Shown one piece after another: positions 55,801-64,000 of a stretch of 64,000 nucleotides of DNA. Origin of the DNA: Syngnathus acus (Eukaryota; Chordata; Actinopteri; Syngnathiformes; Syngnathidae); contig NC_051107.1 in NCBI RefSeq assembly GCF_901709675.1, forward strand, positions 2,101,501-2,165,500, given 5' to 3'. Positions within the stretch are counted from its first letter, which is position 1; each line of letters starts with the position of its first letter. The translations under genes and the position numbers were made by a program. The notes beneath the pieces were generated by a model. It saw only the letters and a list, made by a program, of their open reading frames with translations. It was not told the DNA's origin and did no database searches.

Positions 55801-57953
55801 GCTACACCTACGTGCGACCTGGAGGTAAAACCTTCGAGGAAATCAAACCCACCGATATTGTTGCCAATATTCTACGTCAAAAATTGTATCGATATAAATG
55901 TATACTTTTTAATTAATCAGACGATTAATCGGTTATTGTATCGTATTCATGATGTAGCAAGTTAATCCAGTTTGAATGATTATTTCATATATAGGGTCTT
56001 TGTAGTGTTAATAGTCACATTTGGATCACAGTTTCCAAGTTGTTACCAGACAATGTGTTATAGTTGGACTTCTTTTACAAGACGTAAAGGCGTAACAGCT
56101 CAAAATACTCAGGAAGAAGTGGTATCTGCGCATCCCAATTAGAATCAAAACTCAAACCCCACAATAATTAACAAGCTTCCTGTCAAATGGCCGGTTGTCA
56201 GGCAGGGATAATGACTAGCTGGATGTACGCGTCCCATCCCGGAGTCGGTATCTCTGCTGTTTATTTTTAGCCCAGGCTGCCACTTAGCGCCAACCGCCAT
56301 TCCCGGACGTTACGGCATTGGCGCGACGTGTTTGCTTAATGATAAGATTCCACGGCCTCGTCCGCGCGGAGGTCGTGGCACGCGGCGGGCAGAGTTACTT
56401 GGCCCTAAATTGGCGGACGTTAGTTTGCTAGCAAAAAATAGTCACGACAGAGATACACAATACTGTGATTTTAAATTTCCATAATTGTCTGGCGTTGTTG
56501 TAGACATTCCATTCCTGTGCTTGTATCCTGCAGCTAGTTTGAATAGTGTTGCGACAGTTACCCACATTAGCCTGCTAGCATTAGCTACACGCCATTAGCG
56601 GCGAGCACGTAACTATTTGCATACTGTAGCGTCACCTATTATTGCTTTTTGATATTGTGGGATGATGTGGAATTTATTTTAAAACCGAGGCAGGAAGAAA
56701 GGATGCGCACGTGTTTGCATTATCAGCGCCTGCTGCCATGCATCTAATCTCCACCGACCGCCACGGGAGCGCTGACAGGCTCTCGTCTGGCCGCCGAGAC
56801 TCCGGCCGATAAAGAACAACTCCTTAAATGGAGGCGCGGTTCATCCCTAGCTGTCTGTTTCTAGCTATTTTACGGCCTCCATTTTGATGCAACATCCAGG
56901 AATAGTACGCAGGATGTCGGTCATGTTTACTTGACGTTTTTTCTTATTCGGTGGTAACTCTTACGCCGTGCGTTGCGGTAGAGCAGGAAGGGGTCCTGCA
57001 GCTGGAAGTCCAGGTCTTTGGTAATGGGCTCCGTCAGGTTCTCCATCCTGAGTCTGTTCATGATGGTGAAGCCATGTGTGGGCGAGGCCAGCCTAAAAAA
57101 AAAAAACCCAAAAAACAGTTTGAACACTTTTTTAGTTTGAGGAAATTTTGTAGACAGAACAACACAATTGTTGGTTTTCCGTTTTCCTGGTAGAGAGCAA
57201 AATCGCTTATTAATTTCAAATATGCATTTTAAATTCTTTTATTGCTTGCTGGACTGTGAATGTATTGTCGTTGTTACGGCCCCATTTTCCCTTATTTCTT
57301 TTTTTTCACAAACTGTTTGTTGTGCGACTGTCGAACCTTACAAGGACAAGTGAAGAAATGAAGTTGTATTTGTAGGTGCAATTTACCTCGTGTAGATGAA
57401 CAGAGTCCCTTCCACTTCAGTCTTTTCCTGAAAAACAAACATGTTTATTACGGTTTGTTACATTTACAGAAAAATCAGCAGCTCCAAACTATTTTTTTTT
57501 AAATCATATATAAAGTGCTCGAGTTAGGGGCAACGTTTGATATGCACTTCTGAAATAACAAATTTGCACATTATATCTTTAATTGTTGTAATTAATCATG
57601 GTGAATGATGATTTCTTCAATAATAATCAATTAGTGGATCGGAAATAATTATTGTCCACATGCATGAAATCAAAACAAAAAGGACAATGGGCACAACAAC
57701 AAACTTAAATCTTCGTGCAAGTTCCTAAGCGCGGTTGCAGCATGCTAAGCTCCGTTAGCATCGTCCGTCGCACTGAAGTTGCAGCTGAGCTTACCCACTC
57801 ATTGGTTCTGTTGTTGTACGTGTACAGGGCCACCTGGCTGGCCACATCCACGATGTGGTTAATGTAGGGATCGTGTCTTTGCAAAGCGGCCAGGCTGATG
57901 TCCAGTCCTTTAGCGGTCAGACCTCCGCCACTGTCGGCGCAAGTCGCTGTCAT
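52881..57953 (-). CDS. dcp1b: mRNA-decapping enzyme 1B
   Basis: Ten exons in transcript order: 57953-57795, 57427-57387, 57092-56965, 54566-54500, 54395-54260, 54184-54086, 54015-53562, 53486-53314, 53221-53009 and 52946-52881. They join in phase to 511 residues. The N-terminal EVH1 domain reads LDISLAALQRHDPYINHIVDVASQ, EKTEVEGTLFIYTR, HGFTIMNRLRMENLTEPITK, DPFLLYRNAR and HGIWFYDKADCQRIA. A central low-complexity part contains the motif NLIKPIPVKP and a His-rich run. The C-terminal trimerisation helix contains LQAVLLHLIQTDNSFLDTIY. The match is to DCP1B rather than DCP1A (LQRHDPYIN, TEPITKDLDFQLQDP). DCP1 proteins activate the decapping enzyme DCP2 in processing bodies (family knowledge). 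It is convergent with yeats4 and divergent from cacna1c. Intron 3 (54567-56964) hosts a miniature transposon and a possible + strand exon. Confidence 0.95.
54342..54355 (+). promoter_or_regulatory. CTCF-like motif inside a dcp1b coding exon
   Basis: The string CCACTAGGGGGCAG matches the core vertebrate CTCF consensus exactly. It lies within dcp1b exon 5, where it also encodes protein on the other strand. Occupancy is not shown by sequence alone. Confidence 0.5.
54769..54942. mobile_element. 174-bp miniature transposon with perfect inverted ends
   Basis: The outer 27 bp on each side are perfect inverted repeats (start TACCGTAATTTTCGGACTAT, end ATAGTCCGAAAATTACGGTA). Inside, CGACTTATACTC-like units recur in direct and inverted orientation. 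It has no coding capacity and lies in dcp1b intron 3. It is related at the ends to the eroded element at 29641-30080. Confidence 0.9.
55199..55916 (+). other. candidate leader and first coding exon of an unassigned + strand gene
   Basis: On the strand opposite dcp1b, within its third intron, a CpG-containing purine-rich stretch of about 500 bp is followed by an ATG at 55701. It opens a basic, coding-like peptide: MLRRFFTRKPKHERLQ, then RFKGQLVSETDLGYTYVRPG. A reasonable donor (CTGGAG/GTAAAA) sits at 55824/55825; without splicing the frame runs to 55916. A separate frame at 55199-55396 lies upstream. I do not recognise the protein, and no following exon was found to the right before cacna1c. 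It may be a real nested gene, an alternative first exon or a fragment. Confidence 0.35.
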
Positions 57954-59725
57954 TGTTCCCTATGGAGATCTTAGCTAGCTCGTTAGCATAGACGGCTAAA
58001 TTGAAAGGGGGCGAAATCAAAACAGATGCGTTGCGTGGAAATGCTTAGCCCGTTAAATGAAAGGTAAATTAACCCCAAAAAATCGGAGCTTTCCAGCTAC
58101 GACTGCCACGATCGATTCGCTTTAATGTCAACAGGGAATTTGTAAACAAGCAGGCGTGATTAATCGTTGTGCAGCGCTCGAGTTTTCACAGGCTGAGCAA
58201 TCAAACCGGAAACGTCGATTGAAAAGCGCTTTTGAAAATTTGATTTTCCAAACCTCAAAACTGCCCAATAATTGCTTGGAAAATAACGACGTCGGTAGTG
58301 TTTACGAAAAAAAAAAAAAAAAAAGTATTTGTGATATTTGGTTGTCATAATGTAACATCACATTTTAGCATATGACAATATTTTATTTAAATATTGAATG
58401 CACATTTAACCTTCATGAATAGTGATTGAGTTTATAGTACATATGGTAATATGTGTAAGAACAATTTTTTAAATGCATATCTTTTATGGTTGACTTGTTT
58501 TCGTCTGTAATTCGTTTTTAATTCTGGTACCCTTTTAATGTTTTGTCTAATAGTCGATGTTTCAGCTGTGGTCCTTGCTCTAGAAATAAAACTGAATTGC
58601 GTACATGTAGTGTCCCTGTTTTGCAGTGTCTAGAAGTAAAATTCTCTTAAACAGTCGAGAGTTGTTATACAATAACACAATTAGTGAAGTGTATGAAACA
58701 CGATTCAAGCAGATGTATTCTTTCCCAAAACAAAATATGACAGTACAGTCGTCCCCTTTGACACATTTCCATTTCCCATGAAATGCACTAGGGGGCGTTA
58801 TGGGACGTGTAACACTAAGTTTTCTAGTTGTGTTGTGTGTTTAAGAATTTGTACAGCATGGATGCAGCATGTGGACATTTTGAAATTGTACTACAGAGCC
58901 GAGATACAAAAAAATATCACTTGTATGCTAGCGCATGTTGTGTGCCTCATAATTAGCTTGAAAATAATTGCCTGTGTCATCCGCCAGGGGTTTGTTTTAA
59001 TGTAAACATGTATTTGTCAGTGTGCATGTTTTCCAATGACGAGCCTAATGAGGCATCCGTCAGCCACTCAATATTATCAATACGCAGTGATTGGCTCCAA
59101 GTAACGATGGCAATGAGAGGGCAGTGAAAGAAGCCAGACTCGAGGGCGTGTAATGTGTTCTCTGCAATAAAAGTAGTGACATGACACTTTGGACACAGAC
59201 ACACTGTATCACATTAATAGGGGACGTCTCCTGATAGCACTTGATCGATGGAGACTGTTCTAGAATTCATTTATTCTGTTTAGAGACAAGCGAGAGTCGG
59301 CGGGAAGACGTGCGTTCAATACAAAGTGTGCGCCGCCGTGCAGGTGGATGCAATTTGCAAACGGGACGGTCGCGGTCGTGGAGGTAATGAACCGGCGTAA
59401 TTAAAAGATACACGACGCCTAATGGAGATATTGCCTCATTTCCAAAGGCCTTCACCTTTGACCGAACGGCATATTGTTGGCTCGCCCCTGCATGGGATTG
59501 TGGCATTTCTGTTTGTCTGCATCGTTCTTCCCAGAGAGCGGCCGATTTTTACTAAAGGGGGCCGGGATGTACAAATATAGAACAGCCATTCGATGCGCAG
59601 GCCGGATTATAGAGGATGCTTGTGTGTATGTGTGTGTGTGTGTGTGAGTCCCCCGGGTGCGCGTGTCTGTTCCCACGACCTGCCCTCCATCCGTGGTCCT
59701 TTCCTCCTCTTGGCCCTCCCGAACA

Positions 59726-60205
59726 TAAAGTGGATAAAAAGTCTGCATGCCCCTGGTCAGTTGCCAGGTTTTAGGGATGTTAAAAGATAAATCATTTGTA
59801 AACTTTTTCAACTATTAATGTGACCATTACGGTAGAGGGAAATATGAGCGGTTCAAAATAGCATTCGCTCTTAGTTGGATGCAAAAAAAAAATACTAGAA
59901 CTGAAATTCTTTTAATTGAGGGTGTGCACACTTACGCAACACCATTATTTATAGGGATGGGTGTGTACTGATACTTTGTATCAGCGCCGATGCTTGCCTT
60001 ATTGTGAGGTATCAGGATTCTAATTTTGCTCTTGTTATATAGGTCTTTATTTAAAATGATGTCATTGTTTTTTGTATCAGAAATCCCCAAAAATTTCAGT
60101 TGTTTATTTGTACTTTCCCATCAAAAAGAAGTTTTGACAGTTCATTTTTTTCTTATCACAAATCTATTTGACCAGGGGGTGTGTAGACTTTTCATATCCA
60201 TTGTA
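59726..60205. mobile_element. non-autonomous Tc1/mariner-like element
   Basis: The left end 'agtggataaaaagtctgcat' and the right end 'agacttttcatatccattgt' are inverted repeats, and TA dinucleotides flank both ends (59726-59727 and 60204-60205). The interior contains 'ccaggttttagggatgttaaaagataaatca'-type sequence split by decay, and 'gagggtgtgcacacttacgc'. A TA target and this end sequence fit a fish Tc1/mariner-derived family. No transposase frame remains. Confidence 0.75.
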
Positions 60206-60935
60206 GCTCGAGCATGGTTTTGCTTACTCTGTTTTATTCGCTCGTCAGACTTCGAGTGGTTAAAAGTGACTCATTTTTATCAGTCAATGCACCGTATGTG
60301 TATTTTTTTACATATATCGATGAGTCATCGAAAATCTTTATCCCATTACGGCACAGTGGGCGCGTAGCGTGCACTATGACCCTGAGCTAAATGAATACAT
60401 GGCGAGCGTAGCGCTTAGCTTCACCCCCCCGGATCACAGCATCGCCCGCAGCGAGATTGACATCATGCCGCTTTTATACTGGAAAGGCAAATTCAATGTC
60501 AAAGGCAATAATAATGATATTATGCTGTGGCTGGCATTATAATTACAATTTGATCTTGGCAATGTTGCCCTGCACATCTTAATGCCGCTACACAGAGCTT
60601 TCTTGCTTCTACTTCCATCCTTGTCTTTTCCTCTCGCAGGTGCTTGAAAGCCTTAAAAAAAAAAAAGATTTGATTTGAGTGGATTTGACACAACCGAGAT
60701 TTGATTCAGTTAGGAGCTGATGACTTCATTTCATTAATATATTAGCGCAAATATGGAGCCATGTCACCAGAAAATTACTTTGGGCGCCTTGGGGTGGGGG
60801 CAGGACACGTTGACAAAGATGACGAAACTCTGGACAGTCCTGAAGGTCTTTTTTTTGGAAAAAAAAAAAAAATCATGTCATTAAATTGTCAGTGTAATCG
60901 GCAAGCTTTTGTCCAATCTGCATGGGGATATACGT

Positions 60936-60976
60936 GTGTGTGTGTGTGGGGGGGGGGGGGTATATATGTGTGTATA

Positions 60977-61017
<41 letters not shown>

Positions 61018-61032
61018 GTACACACACACACT
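60936..61032. repeat. compound TG / G / TA / CA microsatellite
   Basis: TG repeats, a run of G, TATATG units, an (TA)n run and finally CACACA follow each other. The tract lies upstream of the cacna1c leader and is probably polymorphic. Confidence 0.9.
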
Positions 61033-61359
61033 GCACTGACCACTAATTTCTACTTCGGCCAGGCTTTGGGGAAAAACAGCTTTCATCATTTTTTGTGCGC
61101 CGTGAAGAGCAGAGTCAAAGACGTTAGCATGGGCCAAAAAAAGGAAAAGCACGCCACATGTGTCCGAACTTTGACCTCTGTTCCTTCCTCTGCTAATTGA
61201 GACGAGTGGACCGCACATGTAAACGTGTAAACCAATACACGTTTTCTTTCTTTCTTTTTTTTTTTTAATATGACAAATCCCTGCCACGCATACAATCCCA
61301 AACAATGTCTTTTCTGACCAGTCTATTTAAAAAAAAAAAAAAAAAAAATTAAACACACA

Positions 61360-62334
61360 CACATCTGGAAGCAGTCAGTGTGTGCAAGCACTCGGACGGA
61401 GGAGGAGGAGGGGTCTCCCGCTCTCTCTCGCTCTCTCGCTTGCTCTCTCTCTCTTTCTCAGTGTGTTTGACTGCAGAGCTGCAGGAGCAGCAGAGGCAGA
61501 CGAGAGAGCCCAAACTCCGGTCCACTTCCACACATAAACACACGCACACACGCACACACGCATAGAGCGAGCGAGCGAGAGAGCGAGCGAGCGACAAGAG
61601 AGGAGACCACCATGGACTGGATCGGGACGCGAGAGGAGCGCGGATGAGGACAGGACAGGACAGGATAGGACAGCCTGCGTTGCGCGCCTTTGTGGATTCC
61701 TGCCAGGCTCTCAGCGTGGATTTAACCTATTGGGAGATTTAACCCCCGCGATGGAATATTTGCACTCTTGTCATTTTCCAATCTTCCTCCACCTCCTCCT
61801 GCTCCTCCTCCTCTTCCTCCAGCAGCAGCAGCAGCGAGGATGCCAAGCAGCGATGCGTCTTTTGCGCACTTCCACTGACAGCGCCCGTGCTTTGCGAGCT
61901 CTTTTAAAGCTTTGAGGAAAGAAAAAATAAATACCCCCCCCCCCCCCCCCCACCTACAAAAAAAAAAAAATAATAAAATAAGAGGAAAGAAAAGCAGAGG
62001 AGAGGAGAGGAGAGTGAAGATTGAACGCGGTGCTGCTTTCATGCTCGTCGCCTAGGGCCCGGATGTACCGAGGGATGCGCCGGTGCGTTTTGCCGACCGG
62101 TTCCGCCGACAGATCCCTCTTTTTTCTCGCCTTCACCTCCATCATGGGGATTAGGTAATATTCACTCCATCCGAAGACACCCCTCCCCTGCCGAGCGACG
62201 GGAATATCCACAAGCTGTCAGACTCACCCCCCCGCCCCCCTTTTATTTCTTTTTTTTTTTTTTTTTGGAGGGGGGCTATTCCCCCCCCCTCTTTTCAATC
62301 CATTCACGCATAGGGAGAACCCTGGACTACATTT
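61360..62334 (+). promoter_or_regulatory. presumed cacna1c promoter and 5' leader
   Basis: The stretch upstream of the cacna1c start is rich in CT and GA runs, CAG/CTC triplets and homopolymers, as in neuronal channel leaders. Two upstream open reading frames are visible. One starts at 61612 in a strong context (CCACCATGG), encodes MDWIGTREERG and stops at 61647. The other starts at 61751, has a leucine-rich core and stops at 61915. Transcription start and leader splicing cannot be fixed from sequence; a donor-like site exists near 62155 (GATTAG/GTAATA). Confidence 0.45.
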
Positions 62335-62392
62335 ATGGTAAATGAAAGCAAAAACATGTACATCCCGGAGGACACCCTTGAGAATCATCAAG
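62335..62392 (+). CDS. cacna1c: voltage-gated L-type calcium channel alpha1C, first coding exon (partial gene)
   Basis: The exon encodes MVNESKNMYIPEDTLENHQG with a donor CATCAAG/GTATGTG. Human CACNA1C begins [21 protein letters not shown], so start codon, peptide and exon boundary agree; the fish exon has a small insertion (DTL). The gene continues past the right edge; the second coding exon is not in the window. The encoded Cav1.2 channel carries L-type current in heart, smooth muscle and neurons (family knowledge). Location next to dcp1b and cacna2d4 matches human 12p13.33, which supports the call despite the short exon. Confidence 0.88.
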
Positions 62393-63383
62393 GTATGTGA
62401 TCTTATTTGTACGCCCCCCCCCCCCCCCAACTGTCTTGTGAGTGTTGATGATGGAGGGGAGGGGGAGGAGGGCAGCCGGGAAGTTCGGAACGAGGCCTCT
62501 CGCACACATGTGGCGTCATGGGTGGGCGTACGGGTCAGTCAACAGGCTGTTGCAGAAGTGAGGGGGGAGCGTGGGGGGCAGGGGGGCAACAACATTATTC
62601 CCAACAAGTATTGCAGAGTTTCTCGCTCGTCCACATGGTGGATCGGGATTTCGCCGATGGCCGGCGAGGAAAGGGTCTGTTTGCATTGCGCAGTGTGAAC
62701 GCGGCGCCTCCTTCCACCCACGTTGCGGTGTGCAAAAAAAAAAAAAAAAAAAAGATGCCCCCCTTTTCCATCCTTCCGACGGGTTCTTAACGCCATCGTC
62801 TTTCTTCTTCACGCTCCTCATCGTCGTCATCCTCTCCGGTGTCCGCTTCCATCAGTTCAGCCTACCTTCCCCGCCTTGCATGGCGACAGGTTCCATAGCA
62901 ACAGGGAGATGAGGAGAGCGGCGGCGAGTGTGTGCGTGTGTGTGCGTGTGTGTGTTTGCATCCGTGTCGCAGTGAGACACGCAACGGCTCATCATACATG
63001 AGCCATCCTGTTAATTTTTACACGCGGGCGGCACGGATGCCAGGCGTGTGTCATAATGCGGTTTCAAAGGTGACCCCAGTTGACTTTTCAGAGTTGACTC
63101 AAAACGCTTCTTGAGTAAGACAGCGCAAACTTTTTTTTTTTCTTTTTTTCTTGTGGCGGGATGCTGAAATACTGGCTGGTACTTTATTGGAACGACAGCA
63201 GACGGTAATCACACTGAATGAAAATATAAAGGACAATTTAATTTTTATTCATATCGATACCAAACAATTCAGTTTTACAATTTAAAATGTTGCTGTATGT
63301 TTCAAATTTCCGACCAATAATAGAAAGAAATATTTTGCGTACGAAGAAACTGGCTGTCAACAGGTGAGCTGTCGTTACCTGAC

Positions 63384-63431
63384 GACACTGTGATGTCATT
63401 TTCAGTCGACACTGTGATGTCATTTTCAGTC
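63384..63431. repeat. 24-bp tandem duplication
   Basis: Two identical adjacent copies of a 24-bp unit containing ACTGTGATGTCATTTTCAGT. The unit includes TGATGTCA, a CRE/AP-1-like word, so two such words sit side by side. No function is shown. Confidence 0.9.
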
Positions 63432-63489
63432 GACCCCAAGTGGCAGTAAAAGACAAAATGGCCGCCCCTAAAACCAGTTAGCCTTTTCT

Positions 63490-63555
63490 GCTCATTCACT
63501 GCCATTGACGGCAATAGAAGTCAAATTTTCTTTTTAACTGGGATGGAAGTGAGTT
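63490..63555. mobile_element. about 70-bp palindromic element, copy C
   Basis: The segment 'ctcattcactgccattgacg' followed by 'gaagtcaaa' and 'tggaagtgagtt' matches copies A and B. It lies in the first intron of cacna1c. Confidence 0.55.
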
Positions 63556-64000
63556 CAGACTAATGTGGGTGCATATAATGTATTACATTAATAAAAAAAA
63601 TCGACTTTACGTCCACTTTTAGTGTACAGATTGTTGTGAATATAGTTTTACTATAAACTTAATGACGGTCAATAACATTAATAAATACAGTACCGGCGCC
63701 AGTTAATCATCCCATTTATTTTACAACACCAGTGACAAACTGTTGCGATTTGTGTAGGCGTGGAGCTTTTGCCCCTGGAATGTACAAATACTATAATCCC
63801 CACGTAATCCTCCCAGGTGGACGTAATTCACAGGAAATTGTTTGGGAATGCGGTGATTGACGGAGATTAAACTCTATTCTACAATCTTACACTTATGCAG
63901 ACACTTGGGTTTGACCCCATCATCATGGCTTAACAAATTTTAAGCGCTATTCTCTTATCAGATTTTAATATTCATACTGGTCCTGTTTGATCAAAATGAG

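Larger units (their letters stand above)
57954..61359. other. divergent intergenic region between dcp1b and cacna1c
   Basis: No gene is recognised. The region right of 57953 should contain the dcp1b promoter. A complete inverted-repeat element (59726-60205) and microsatellites (about 59620-59646 and 60936-61032) are present. An open frame at 60026-60367 overlaps the element and is not considered coding. Confidence 0.55.
62393..64000 (+). other. start of cacna1c intron 1
   Basis: After the donor at 62393 no further exon is recognised. Homopolymers (C at about 62415-62428, A at about 62734-62753) generate misleading open frames. A 24-bp tandem duplication lies at 63384-63431 and palindromic element copy C at 63490-63555. 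Confidence 0.6.

Noticed and set aside
61730-61915. Signal-peptide protein starting at a TTG codon
   Set aside because: TTG is not a normal start here. The ATG-initiated part from 61751 is a low-complexity Leu/Gln frame and is better treated as an upstream open frame of cacna1c.

Overview
The window is vertebrate, almost certainly teleost, nuclear DNA. It has multi-exon genes with GT-AG introns, many of them very short (down to about 68 bp), long microsatellites, and miniature DNA transposons of kinds common in fish. I cannot name the species. Exon models were assembled by eye from splice signals, reading phase and remembered family sequences; no alignment was run.

Layout from left to right: (1) 1105-4157 (+), a six-exon gene for a small GPI-anchored protein with three immunoglobulin-like domains that I cannot assign to a named family. 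(2) 4158-7600, a gene-free stretch holding a decayed tandem array. (3) 7601-38936 (+), a complete 39-exon cacna2d4 gene (calcium channel alpha2/delta-4, 1136 codons before the stop), whose last intron but one is an AT-AC, U12-type intron. (4) 17636-22996 (-), a complete lrtm2 gene nested antisense in the 19.6-kb intron 27 of cacna2d4, as in mammals; the rest of that intron is repeats. (5) 39830-43466 (+), complete cpsf6, followed by a probable long 3'UTR. (6) 49906-51237 (+), complete yeats4, with one apparent GC-AG intron. (7) 52881-57953 (-), complete dcp1b, convergent with yeats4. Inside its third intron, on the + strand, lies an unassigned candidate coding exon (about 55199-55916). (8) 61360-62392 (+), the 5' leader and first coding exon of cacna1c, which runs off the right edge.

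The order CACNA2D4 (with LRTM2 inside), DCP1B, CACNA1C matches human 12p13.33. CPSF6 and YEATS4 are close together at human 12q15. Having both groups adjacent here is a synteny observation worth checking. Functionally, the window carries two voltage-gated calcium channel genes (the alpha2/delta-4 auxiliary subunit and the Cav1.2 pore) and three RNA or chromatin genes (cleavage factor I, a histone acyl-lysine reader and a decapping cofactor).

Non-coding space contains several transposon families recognised by terminal inverted repeats and, in two cases, by target-site duplications. It also holds tandem duplications, microsatellites, a short telomere-like repeat and scattered CTCF-like motifs.
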